DNA of 41,342 bases from Fidelibacterota bacterium (GTDB lineage: Bacteria > Fidelibacterota > Marinisomatia > SCGC-AAA003-L08 > JACNLC01). The translations under genes were made by a program, and so were the position numbers. The notes under the pieces were generated by a model, which was not told where the DNA came from, made no database searches, and saw nothing but the letters and a program-made list of their open reading frames with translations. Positions 6,697 to 17,300 of the stretch are shown piece by piece. Position 1 is the first letter of the stretch; the number at the start of each line of letters is the position of its first letter. Location of the stretch: contig JAJRUW010000064.1 in NCBI GenBank assembly GCA_024277615.1, positions 1-41,342 on the forward strand. Direction: 5' to 3'.

Positions 6697-8109
6697 TCAG
6701 GAGATGCTGATATTGCGTCCACAACTGAAGCATTGTAGTTTCTCTCCCTTGAAATCCGGAGACAACAGTAAAGGTTGACCGCAGTTGCAGCTGAAGGTTT
6801 CCCAGCCGCTGCCATTGCGGTGATAGGTTTGTTCCGGGCTGCTTTGGGTCACCGCCTTGGCCGGTTTTTTCTTTTTGCCTCTGCGGACCGGTGTTCCCGT
6901 CAGCGGAACCGTATGGATCTTATGGCAGCGCGGGCAGGACAGAGTTGCATCCTTAAAATCGGGTGGAATTTTAATTTTTAAACCGCAGCTGCAGGTCAGG
7001 AAAATAAAGTTGTTGACCGCCCGCATCAAATCACCCAGATCCCGCTGGCTGGTTTTTTTATCCCGGGAGCGCGACCCGGAGGAAACATCACGAACCGGAA
7101 TGGGGCCCGTGTCCTGCAATCCTGATGGTGGAATGATTGTCCCGCCCCTGATATGGGCAAATGCGGCCTGATAGCTGTTGTAGCTGACACCCTGGGAGAG
7201 TGCCCGCAGGATCCTGATCCGCTCTTTGACAGGCGGATGTGTGCTGGTGAGAGCGGATGACTTGCGGCGGGCTTTTTTCCTCAAGGGACTTGTGATGTAC
7301 ATTGGTGCGGTGACATCGTTGGCAGATTGAAGCACAATGTCGGTTCCCGAGATTTTTTCCAGCGCAGAAGCCAGCCCTTCAGGATATCTCGTCAATCGGG
7401 CTGCCGAGGCATCCGCCAGATACTCTCGTTTACGGGAGATGGCCAGATACAGCAGTCTGGCTATGATCGGGGCTAAAATAGCGAGAAGGATGGTGAGCAC
7501 CAGCACCATGGCCTGTCCGCCGCCCTCACGGGAACTGCCCGACCGGTAACGCCGGGTGCTGCCAAACCACATACTGCGGAAGAAGACATGTGAAATCAGG
7601 ACAATGCTGCCGAGTAAAATCCCCGAAAATGTCATAAATAGAACATCCCGGTTTAAGATATGTGATATCTCATGAGCAATCACTCCCTGGAGTTCATCCC
7701 GGTTAAGACGGTCCAGCAGTCCGGCGGTAACGGCTACTGCGCATTTCTCGGGCTTAACACCGGTGGCAAAAGCATTGGGCGCCTTTTCAGGAATGATGAA
7801 TATTTTCGGCATTGCAGGCAGATTGGCGGCAATCTTCATTTCCTCAACCACATTGAAGAGCTGGGGGTGCGCATCCCTCGCAACCTCAACGGCACCGGAA
7901 GTGGCCATCAATATGGAGCCGCCTGAAAAATAGCTGATGAGGGTCAGGATGAGCCAGACAGCGGCGGCGATGAGTATTCCGGCCAGGCCGCCTTCGGAAT
8001 TTGGAAACCAGATCCGGCCGATAAAATATCCCAGGGTCAGCAGAAAGGCACCCATCAGCAGGAATAAGGCAAAGGACTTGCGTTTGTTAATCCGGATCAA
8101 TTCAAACAT
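6697..8109 (-). CDS. htpX: HtpX-like M48 membrane metalloprotease with two C-terminal zinc ribbons
   Basis: This 470-residue protein is a predicted inner-membrane zinc protease for quality control of membrane proteins. Membrane segments lie near residues 13-32, 42-62, 155-175 and 200-223. The active site is HEISH (146-150) with the third ligand E229 in KREYLADASA. It is longer than the usual HtpX (about 290 residues). The extra C-terminus carries two copies of a CxC-x16-CxxC zinc-ribbon motif (C373, C375, C392, C395 and C441, C443, C460, C463), each with PDFK between the cysteine pairs and joined by a lysine-rich linker. It lies downstream of lemA, a frequent partner, with an 81-bp gap. Confidence 0.88.
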   Translation of the reverse strand: MFELIRINKRKSFALFLLMGAFLLTLGYFIGRIWFPNSEGGLAGILIAAAVWLILTLISYFSGGSILMATSGAVEVARDAHPQLFNVVEEMKIAANLPAMPKIFIIPEKAPNAFATGVKPEKCAVAVTAGLLDRLNRDELQGVIAHEISHILNRDVLFMTFSGILLGSIVLISHVFFRSMWFGSTRRYRSGSSREGGGQAMVLVLTILLAILAPIIARLLYLAISRKREYLADASAARLTRYPEGLASALEKISGTDIVLQSANDVTAPMYITSPLRKKARRKSSALTSTHPPVKERIRILRALSQGVSYNSYQAAFAHIRGGTIIPPSGLQDTGPIPVRDVSSGSRSRDKKTSQRDLGDLMRAVNNFIFLTCSCGLKIKIPPDFKDATLSCPRCHKIHTVPLTGTPVRRGKKKKPAKAVTQSSPEQTYHRNGSGWETFSCNCGQPLLLSPDFKGEKLQCFSCGRNISIS

Positions 8110-8190
8110 CGTATCGACATCCCGGCTGCTGTGACAGAACCAACAAACTTTTTGAAACTGTAATTACGAAAGGCTGTATCAACAAACTAT

Positions 8191-8748
8191 TCAGGAGAAA
8201 TCGACCTTTGGCACTTCTTTTTCGGCGGCGTCTTCAAGCTCGAAAAATTCGGCTTTGGAGAAATTGAACATTCCGGCCATTATATTTGAAGGGAACATCT
8301 CTATCTTATTGTTAAAGAACAATACCTGGTCATTATAATTCTGTCTCGCAAAGGCAATTTTATTCTCGGTGGAGGAGAGTTCTTCCTGCACTGCCAGGAA
8401 ATTTTGGTTCGCCTTAAGATCAGGGTAGTTCTCAACAACCAGGAAAAATTTACTCATAGCACTGCTTAAGCCCTTTTCAGCCACGGCCTTTTCACCCACG
8501 GAACCGGCGCCCATGGCTCTGCTGCGGGCTTCCGTTATCCCCTCAAGCGTTCCCCTTTCATGTTTCATATAACCCTTGGCTGTCTCAACCAGATTCGGGA
8601 TCAGGTCATGGCGGCGCTTGAGTTGAACGTCAATTTGCGACCAACCGTTCTCCACCTGATTTTTCAGCCGAATCAATCCGTTATAGATGCTTATCATGTT
8701 GAAAACAAGCAGCACCAGTACGGCAATAAAAATCCACAATCCAATCAT
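8191..8748 (-). CDS. lemA: LemA family protein
   Basis: This 185-residue protein has one N-terminal membrane helix (about 2-20) followed by a long helical domain. The family signature is clear: YNGLIRLKNQVENGWSQIDV, then LKRRHDLIPNLVETAKGYMKHE and NFLAVQEELSSTENKIAFARQ, ending in the F(P)SNIMAGMF segment. LemA proteins are commonly encoded with M48 proteases, as here with the HtpX-like gene; the biochemical role is not settled. A TAGGAG ribosome binding site lies just before the ATG. Confidence 0.94.
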   Translation of the reverse strand: MIGLWIFIAVLVLLVFNMISIYNGLIRLKNQVENGWSQIDVQLKRRHDLIPNLVETAKGYMKHERGTLEGITEARSRAMGAGSVGEKAVAEKGLSSAMSKFFLVVENYPDLKANQNFLAVQEELSSTENKIAFARQNYNDQVLFFNNKIEMFPSNIMAGMFNFSKAEFFELEDAAEKEVPKVDFS

Positions 8749-8850
8749 ACTTTTCTCCTATAAACTAATTTCAGTATTCAACCCTGGGGCAACCCGCCTG
8801 GAGTTATTAACCCTGATCATATAATCCGGTAGAATAAACATGTGCGCCTG

Positions 8851-9273
8851 CTACTCCGTATTTTCCGGAGAGTTCCGTATCTCCCCGTCGATATTTTTAC
8901 CGAACATATCCTTCAATAAGCCTGCCACGGATCCCCGCTCACCGGAGGCCGGAAGTATAATGCGATTCAGTTCCCCTTCATCAAACCAGAGACCGTGTTC
9001 ACGCCGGCAACGGTCGATCAAGACCGGCGGATCTCCGGCAAAATTGACTTTCTCCATTTTTTTCCGGCAGATTGGGCAGCGACGCTGTTTCTCGGCAACA
9101 GGTCCGGCGGATTTGAAGGCGGTCAGAAAGGCTTTGCCGCTGTCAGCATCTTTCAGCAGCAGTTCCAATTCTCCGGCATCCAGCCAGATACCTTTGCAGC
9201 TCAAACAATGGTCGATCTCAACCTGGTCAAGCTCCAGAACGATCATCGGCTCTTTACATACGGGGCAGTTCAA
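8851..9273 (-). CDS. TFIIB-type double zinc-ribbon protein
   Basis: A small cytosolic protein (141 residues from the start chosen here) with two zinc-ribbon units of the zf-TFIIB kind. The first has CPVC and CLSC followed by KGIWLDAGELELLL; the second has CPIC and a partner DRCRREHGLWFDEGELNRI, in which a histidine may replace the last cysteine. A TTG at 9273 is preferred because GGAAGGA (9287-9281) lies seven bases before it and the product then begins MNCPVCKEPM, as is usual for the family. A GTG start at 9312 would add 13 residues. Its role is unknown; such proteins are often called regulators without proof. Confidence 0.78.
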   Translation of the reverse strand: MNCPVCKEPMIVLELDQVEIDHCLSCKGIWLDAGELELLLKDADSGKAFLTAFKSAGPVAEKQRRCPICRKKMEKVNFAGDPPVLIDRCRREHGLWFDEGELNRIILPASGERGSVAGLLKDMFGKNIDGEIRNSPENTE

Positions 9274-9601
9274 CTGTATATCCTTCCGATAAATTATTAA
9301 TGATCCTGCCACAGGTTCTTAATCCGGAATGCAGGACCGGATTCTTTTGAAGCAGACCGGGCCGTCTGTCAGGGCAACTCGCATTTAAAGCCCATTTAGC
9401 GGACAGCCCTTTGAAATACTTTAGTGATCTGTCCTGGATTCCGACGGGTGCTTGCAACAGCAATAGTTTGTGAATGATTAAGAACTTGCTTTCATAAAAT
9501 GACAGTGCATCAAATATATATTGGAATCTCCGTATCCGCCAAAGGCAATTCTGCCTTCTCATCAACTACTAAACAATGGAACGGCTCAGGTTATTACCGG
9601 C
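9274..9601. other. Intergenic region without recognised gene
   Basis: About 330 bp between the zinc-ribbon gene and the DUF4395 gene. The open frames crossing it have no ribosome binding site and no recognisable composition. It presumably contains the promoter of the minus-strand zinc-ribbon gene. No hairpin or repeat stands out. Confidence 0.5.
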
Positions 9602-10051
9602 TTAAGACTGGTTTCTGTTGAAAAGCGGCAGGATTATGTAGGTATAGACAACACAGCCAAAACAAAAGTTCAGGAAGGATTCCAGCATGGCGAAGAACAA
9701 TAGTATCAGTGAAACTGCTGTGGCTGTTTTGAATAATCCCAGATAATACAAGGAGATTACCGCCAATGAAAATAAGAAACCCACTCTGGCGGCAAAAATT
9801 TTAGGCGCTTTATCTATTTTGGTATCAGGAAGCTTCAGGGTTTTGCGCATGCTGTTTGCAGTCCAGCTTAGGGGACTGAATTTTACTTCGGTAAAGGCTC
9901 TGATGGCGAAATCAATACAGATGAATGTGATAAAAAAGATATTTTGGGTTATCAGAAATCCCATAATGAGCGCAGAAATCAGAAAAGCCGTAAGCCGCAC
10001 TGTATTGGCCTCAACCCGTAAGGGCGAGACGGGGCAGATTAAATTATTCAT
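9602..10051 (-). CDS. DUF4395 family integral membrane protein
   Basis: A 149-residue inner-membrane protein with four probable membrane helices. It shows the features of DUF4395: an early CPVSPLRVEANTVRLTAF motif, a central FIxxDFAIRAF segment, a cytosolic part with SPLSWTA and KIFAARVGFLFSL, and a C-terminal FCFGCVVYTYIILP. The function of the family is unknown. The ATG at 10051 is chosen because GGA lies nine bases before it; an in-frame GTG six bases upstream is too close to that site. It is transcribed away from the secreted-protein region. Confidence 0.8.
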   Translation of the reverse strand: MNNLICPVSPLRVEANTVRLTAFLISALIMGFLITQNIFFITFICIDFAIRAFTEVKFSPLSWTANSMRKTLKLPDTKIDKAPKIFAARVGFLFSLAVISLYYLGLFKTATAVSLILLFFAMLESFLNFCFGCVVYTYIILPLFNRNQS

Positions 10052-10057
10052 ACTCAC

Positions 10058-10480
10058 AAATCCATCTTAATTAAACCTTGCAGGCACTATCAGTCCTCTC
10101 CATTAAACCGGATATATCCTGCAATAACTTATCAATACTAAGAATATAGCACTTCTCAATACAATACTAAATGCTGTTGCGCCGCAATTTTCTTAAGGGA
10201 TTTATCCGATTAAGGATGTACCTAAAGATTGTATAATATCTCCGCCGGGCCTCAAATGGATAAAATTTTTTACAATATATTTAGCGTGCACATTAATTAA
10301 AACGGGTAAATTTATTGCCCTGAACCAATGATGAAATCATACAGGCCTTAGATTTCGAAAGATGAGCAGAATGAACATTGAGAGCCGGAGGAGGCATTAT
10401 TGTTCTATTTCCGGACTAAAAATATTGAGATGTTTAGCCCTGTGGTTTTGTAAACTTAAGGGTTGTTAGAAAGGATAAAT
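10058..10480. other. Divergent intergenic region
   Basis: About 420 bp between the minus-strand DUF4395 gene and the plus-strand cohesin-like gene, so it should hold promoters in both directions. It is AT-rich around 10240-10320. TATAAT occurs near 10232 and a 10-bp palindrome GGATATATCC near 10110. No RNA gene, repeat array or convincing small gene was seen. Confidence 0.5.
10471..10475 (+). promoter_or_regulatory. Ribosome binding site fixing the start at 10481
   Basis: AAGGA lies five bases before the ATG at 10481. It favours this start over an ATG six codons upstream, and the product then begins directly with a signal peptide. Confidence 0.7.
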
Positions 10481-11113
10481 ATGAAACAAATCTATGCCAT
10501 TATTTTAGCGATGAGCTTACTTTTCGCACTCGCATCAGCCGATGACGGGGCAAAAGCCGCCCCCGGTAAATCTCAAAAGGTGTCACCGCCTCAACTGGAG
10601 AATATCGTCAAAGGCGCCATGAAATCCCCGGTGAAAGCTCCCGCAAAAGATGCAGCGGTACCCGACGGAGAAAGCATTGAACTGGGAATTGAATCCATAA
10701 CCGAAAATAAAGACGGTAGCCTGACGATCGCCGTCTATATCCTCAATCCCGTAGAAATAGCTGGTTTTCAGATGGAGTTCATACCGTCGGGGTTGCTGGA
10801 GTTTGAGTCAATACAGGGTGGAATCGCCGGTGATCTTGGGTTTATGATGAAAGCCGGTAAGACCGGCCGGATACTCGGCTTTTCAATGCAAGGGACAAAA
10901 ATACCCATAGCAGAATCTGCGAAACCTGAGAAGAACATTTTATTTACCTTGACAGCGAAATTGACGGATGACTCAGTCGTTAAAAATTCTGCCTTGCTGG
11001 ACAAACAGGACAAATCCAGGGAAGTGACCCTGGATATGATTCCCATAATGGCCGGTGAGAAGGGAGTAAAGCTGCCGGTTTATACAATGCCTTATAAATG
11101 GACTTTGAAGTAA
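10481..11113 (+). CDS. Small secreted protein with one cohesin-like domain
   Basis: This 210-residue protein has a signal peptide (MKQIYAIILAMSLLFALASA, residues 1-20), a proline- and lysine-rich linker to about residue 60, and one beta-rich domain (about 62-205). The wording IAVYILNPVEIAGFQMEF followed by GRILGFSMQGTKIPI matches the cohesin-like domains of the giant protein encoded next (VGGFQFTL, GLVLGFSLTGATIPV). It has no T9SS sorting domain and no lipobox, so it may stay in the periplasm or be a soluble partner. It lies 198 bp upstream of the giant gene and may be co-regulated with it. Cohesin fold is inferred from motifs; true dockerin binding is unproven. Confidence 0.68.
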   Translation: MKQIYAIILAMSLLFALASADDGAKAAPGKSQKVSPPQLENIVKGAMKSPVKAPAKDAAVPDGESIELGIESITENKDGSLTIAVYILNPVEIAGFQMEFIPSGLLEFESIQGGIAGDLGFMMKAGKTGRILGFSMQGTKIPIAESAKPEKNILFTLTAKLTDDSVVKNSALLDKQDKSREVTLDMIPIMAGEKGVKLPVYTMPYKWTLK

Positions 11114-11311
11114 AATTTGTATGTAACAATTTATTTCAGAAGCTCATTGCTTTGCATATTCTATCACTTTATTAATAGATTCAGGGGCTGAAAAAGCGAG
11201 CTATACGTTCCGCAGGCTTTTATTTATAAAAACCCTCTAACGAAAAGGTCAAATTAAGATATATTTTAACATTAATTTAACGAAACCTTCAACTCAAAAA
11301 GGAGAAAATCA

Positions 11312-14300
11312 ATGAACCGTGTTCTAAAGAGTATGGTCATCGGTATTATGCTTGTTTCCATGAGTCTTCTGGCTCAGGATGTAACCATTAGCATCTCAAA
11401 TTCCGGTGATGATTTTATAGATGTTTACATGTCCAACACAGCTGCTGTGGGGGGCTTTCAATTTACCTTAACTGACACACCTGAAGCATTTACAGTGTCC
11501 GGCGCCTCAGGCGGAAGTGCAGGCGCAGCCGGCTTCATGATGTCAACAAATGCTGACGGACTCGTACTGGGATTCAGCTTAACCGGTGCTACAATCCCTG
11601 TTGGTGACGGGTTACTCTGTACAGTAGCTCTTTCTGCAATGGGTGATTTTACCGATGTTGGCATGGATAATCCCATTTTTTCCGATGCCACAGGGAGTTC
11701 CCTCTCAGTTGAATTGGTTGGCTTCCCTTATTCCTGGGGAACACCTCCGATGGATCCCCCCGAAGTAGCAATTCTTTCTCCTGCCGAAGGTGATTTAATC
11801 TACAATCAGGATATAGATGTTTCTCTGTCCAGCGCACACCTGGTCGAGGGCGATCAATTCCATGTTTACCTGGACGGATCTCTTGCAGGGATGTATAGTA
11901 CTACGGACTTTACTCTGACCGGAATTGCCTACGGTGCACATGAGCTTATGGTCACAGTGGCAGATGTTGATCATAATGAATACACCAATCCGGAAGCTAC
12001 CGATTCGGTGAACTTCGAAAATGCCGAACAAACCCTGGAAGGTTACACGCTCTCGATGGGAGACGGTAATGTGCTGGCAGGTGAATCCGTGGATGTAGAC
12101 ATGTCTCTTGCGAATGAAGATATTGTCGGCGGTTTTCAGCTTCAACTGATTGATTTCCCCAACTATGCAGAAGTCACGGCTGTGAATACTACCGACCGGA
12201 CCGATGGTTTTATGGTGAGCATGAATGAACAACCTGATGGTTCGGTACTGATTGTCGGTTTTGATATGTCCCTCGTGGGTGTTGCTGCCGGTACCGGCCC
12301 GATCCTCACCGTTACCTATCATTCGACCGGAATTTACGATTCTGAAATTGACCTGTCCTTTGATACCGACAATTCCATCCTCTCTGACTTGATCGGGAAC
12401 CCCCTGGACTTTACGACAGAAAACGGGATGCTGACAGTGGATGGTGAGACACCTCCGGATGTTTTCCCGCCGGCAGACCTAACCGCAGTCGGTGGCTGGC
12501 AGATGGTGAATCTTTCCTGGACACATCCCGAACCCTGGACTGTGGTTGCCTACTATATTTACCGTGATGGCGTTCAGGTGGGTGAGTCTCAGTTGCCCAA
12601 CTACGCCGATACCGGGCTAGATACTAATGTCGAATATTGCTACACTGTCGTTGCCGCCAGCGAGTTCAACGTTTCAGAACCCTCCAACGAAGCCTGTGCG
12701 ACCACGATGGAAGCCTTTTTTGATCCACCCCAAAATCTTGTTGCCGATGAAGACGGCCTGCAGATAAGCCTGAACTGGGCTCCTCCGGCCAGCGTAAATG
12801 CCTGCGGCAATGAAATGATCACCGGCCTGCCCTTCAGCGGGACGGGATCCAACGTTGGTGAAAGTGATGACTGGCCCGTGCAGGGCAGCCAGGGTGCAGA
12901 TTATGCATACATGATCAATATTTCGGAAGATACAGTAATTGATATCACGCTCTGTACAGCCAGTACGGATTATGACACAAAACTGGAAGTCTTTACCGCC
13001 GATGCAGATTGTAATGCAACCAGCACCGGTTATTACGATGATGACGCAACCTGTCAGTACAGCGGACTGTATTCATCCCTCTACGGAGTTGCCTTGACTG
13101 CCGGTCAGTATTATATTGTTGTTGACGGATTTGCAGGTCAAACCGGAAATTTCGGTATCGAAGTGACCGAATCCGGTCGTACAGCTGAAGAGCCTCCCTT
13201 TGTTGAAGACTCCATGGCACTGGAAACCGCAAAGTCAGGTATCGGTTATTCTCTGGAAAACTGGACCGTAGCCGATTTTGCCAATCCGAGAAACATGCGT
13301 GAATTTTTAGGTTATGAAGTTTACCGCGACAATCAGATGCTGGAATTCACAACCGACAATTTTTACGTGGATACTGATCCGGATCTCTGGTATCTCATTA
13401 CTTACTGCTACAATATAACAGCAGTTTACGATGAGGGTACTTCAGGATTTTCCAATACGGCCTGCGCAACACCCCAGCTGGGTGCCCCGACGAATCTGAC
13501 GGCAACCGGTGAGGGTGACGGCGTTGCTCTGGCGTGGGAAGCTCACCCGGATAATGCTCAGACGAGTTTTTATATTTATCGTGACGGAGAATTCCTCACC
13601 GAAACGACCGAAACAACTTATAATGATAATACCACAACCCACGATGTGGAATACTGCTACACCGTGACAGCTTATTATGAAGGCATCGGTGAATCACCGG
13701 CGACAAATGAAGCCTGTTCCATGTGGAGTCTATGTCCGCCTTCATATCTAGATGCCGCACCCGGTGATGGCTATATTGATGTCACCTGGGACGAAACATC
13801 CTGTGGCGAAGAAGTCTATTTGCAGTATTCCGGCGATGTGCTGGCTAATGCATTTTATTTTTACGCTACCTATGAAGATGGTTATGCGCACGGTACACGC
13901 TTTGATGTCGGGACTGATTTCGATGTAATATCAGCCTCAGTCTATATTTTATCAGAGGGTGATCAATACTGGCCCTGGCCTAATGATACTCATGGTCCGG
14001 TACGTGTAATGATCTTTGCAGATGACGGTACGGGTCTGCCAGGTGAACTGCTTTTTGATGAAGAAACCACGGCAGTGGATGGTTGGGCAACTGTAAATCC
14101 AAATATTACGGGACTTACAGGGTCTTTCTTTGTAGTTACCTCACACACTGATGATTGGTCGGTTGGCGGTGATCCTGAAGGCTTTGGAATCGATGATGCC
14201 GTTGATTATCCCGACAATATGGTGACTATGCAGGGTGGCACCTGGTCAACCGGTGATGTTCTTTTTTATGGCGGTGACTATATGACCTCTGCGCTGATCA

Positions 14301-17300
14301 ACGCCTATGGTCAGGTACAGCCTTTGAGTTACGGCAACTTACCCAGCAATCCGTTCTCTGACTTTGATGCCGTCGCCGGTACACAGGGACTGCCTTCAAA
14401 TGGATTTGGACAACAGATTGCACCTCCCTACTATCACAACGAGGCGAACCGCGAACTGCTTTCTTATGATCTGTTCAAGGACGGCGTCTTCCTGACGACT
14501 CTCGATCCTGACGTTTTCGCCTATCACGATGAAGACGTGGTGAATATGCAGGAATACTGCTATCACATGACTGCCAACTACACAGAGGGTACTTCCGAAC
14601 CCACAGATGATGTCTGTGCGATTCCGATTCCCGGTAATCCGCCGCTGAATTTGACGGCCGAAGATATGGCTGGGACCATCCACCTGGATTGGGATGAACC
14701 TCTGCCATTCGATGGTCCGGTGCTGAATTATAATGTTTATCGCGACGGCGAATTTTATGATGCTTCAGCTGCATCTGAATATGATGATACGGAGCCGGTT
14801 GCCGGCGTAACTTATTGCTACACGGTTACTGCCGTGTATGCATCTGGTGAGTCTTTTGCTTCAAATGAGGCTTGTTCCGTATATGTACTCGATCCGCCGG
14901 TTGGAGTCATTGCCGAAGGTCTGAACGACCAGCAGGCTATTCTGGTGACATGGAATGCTCCCGGTACCGAAGGTAGCGGTGAGACTATTGAAGACCCGCT
15001 TTTCGTAACCGGCCTGCCATTTGAAGACTCACGGAACACTAACGACTACATGGATGATTATGACGAAGCCTGTCCATATACAGGCAGTACTTCTCCTGAT
15101 GTAGTCTATATGTGGGCTGCCTCTGAGGGCGACTATCATATTGATATTTGTGACTCTGATTACGATACCAAGATCTATGTCTATGATGAAAACCAGAGTG
15201 TCATCGGCTGTGTGGATGACTCCTGTAATGCACCTGACGGAAGTCCTTTCAGGTCTGACCTCAATGTAAGCATTACCTCTGCCGGGACCTATTATATTAT
15301 CGTCGATGGTTACGGTGGGGCTGCCGGCACATACAATCTGCTTGTTGAGGAAGGTTTCCTGATTGCAGACCGTGAACCCCAACCCGCCAAAGATGTGAAA
15401 GCCGATCTGGTACTGGGGAGTGAAAGAGTTCAGCGTCCGCGGATTACCCGTGAACTGACCGGTTATAATGTTTACCGTGACGGCGTGCTCTATGCCGAAC
15501 TGGATAACGAGACATTTGAGTATCTCGATGAATATCCTGAAGCAGATCACGATACACAATACTGTTACACTGTCCGTGCTGTTTATGACGACGGTCTCTC
15601 CATCGACTCAAATGAAGCCTGTGCCCAATGGGTGCTGCCCGCTCCTTCCGGACTTACAGCCGTGGCCGTGGAAAGTACCATTGAACTGAACTGGACGGCA
15701 GCAGGTGGCGATGTGATCGAATATTCCATCTATCGTGACGGAACCTTTTTCGATTCTACTACCGAAACCAACTTTGTGGATACAACACCTGAACATGATG
15801 TGCTGTATTGCTATGAAGTGAGGGCCGTCCATGATCTTGGTGAGTCAGCTCCAACAAACGAAGCCTGCACAATGTGGATGATTTTGCCGCCCATGGCTTT
15901 GGTGGCCGAAGCCGGTCCGCCGAATGTTGACCCGAATGCTGTGCATCTGTCATGGATTGAACCGGGTCAGGATCTCTGTGCCGACGAAACCATTCCCTCG
16001 CTGCCATTCAGCGGCACAGGCACCAATGTGGGCATGGGCGATGATTGGCCGGTTCAGGGAAGTCAGGGTGCAGACTATGCCTATGGCATATATCTGGCCG
16101 TACCCACGACCATTGACATTACATTGTGTGATCCTGCCACAGACTACGATACCAAGTTGGAGGTTTTTACAGCCGATTTTGACTGTAATGCCACTACCAC
16201 AGGCTATTATGATGACGACTTCACCTGTGAGTTCAGTGTTCTTCAGTCAACACTGCAGGGCGTGGCATTAGATGCAGGACAATATTACATTGTCGTTGAT
16301 GGTTTCGGCGGCGGAGAAGGAAATTTCGGTATTACAGTGACCGAAGCCAACGGGGTGGCTCAGGAGCCGATGCCCGTCGAGGATCTGGTGGCTCTTGAAT
16401 CTGCAAAACTTGGCTATGATATTTCCATCGAGGACTGGCAGATTGCTGACGGTTCACAGAACAACAATGAACGGCCTTTGATTGGTTATAACATTTATCG
16501 CGACGGTTCACTGATCGACAGTGTTGACCCCGGCGTGCTTACCTATGATGATACCGGATTGGATAACTGTGCCGATTACTGTTATACTGTCAGAGCCAAC
16601 TTTGATGAAGGTGAATCACCGGATTCCAACGAATCCTGTGCTACGCCATTACCGGGAAGTCCTCCCACCGATTTACACGCCCAGGGCGAAAACGACTATA
16701 TTGCCCTCAGCTGGACCGAACCTGAATACACAGCCGGCGAAGTAATCAACTACATCATCTATCGTGATGGCGTTGAATTGGCAACTACTACTGATACTTC
16801 CTATCAGGACAGTGCAACCGAACATGATGTGGAATACTGCTACGAAGTTACCGCCGTCTATTCTGCAGATGAGTCCTGTTCAATTGACGATATCGCCTGT
16901 GATATGTGGGAACTTTGCCCGCCGTCTCATGTTGAGGCCACGCCCGGTGACCGCGCAGTGGACGTCAGTTGGGAAGAGACAGCCTGTGGTGAAGAAGTGG
17001 GCTTACAGTATGATGATGGTGTTTTAGCCAATGCCTTCTATTTTTACGATACATACGAGAATGGCTATGCTCATGGTATGCGCTTTGATGTAGGTACGAA
17101 CTTTGACGTTTTATCGGCCTCATTGTATATACTTTCAGAGGGTGATCAGTACTGGCCATGGCCCAACAGCACACATGGACCGGTCCGCGTTATGATCTTC
17201 GATGACAACAATGGTTTGCCCGGTGATCTGTTATACGATGAAGAGGCTACAGCCGTGGATGGCTGGGCCACAGTCGAGCCCAACCTTACCGGTCTGTCCG

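Noticed and set aside
9254-9565. 103-codon minus-strand frame between zinc-ribbon and DUF4395 genes
   Set aside because: Mostly intergenic, overlaps the start of the zinc-ribbon gene, and shows no family features or ribosome binding site.
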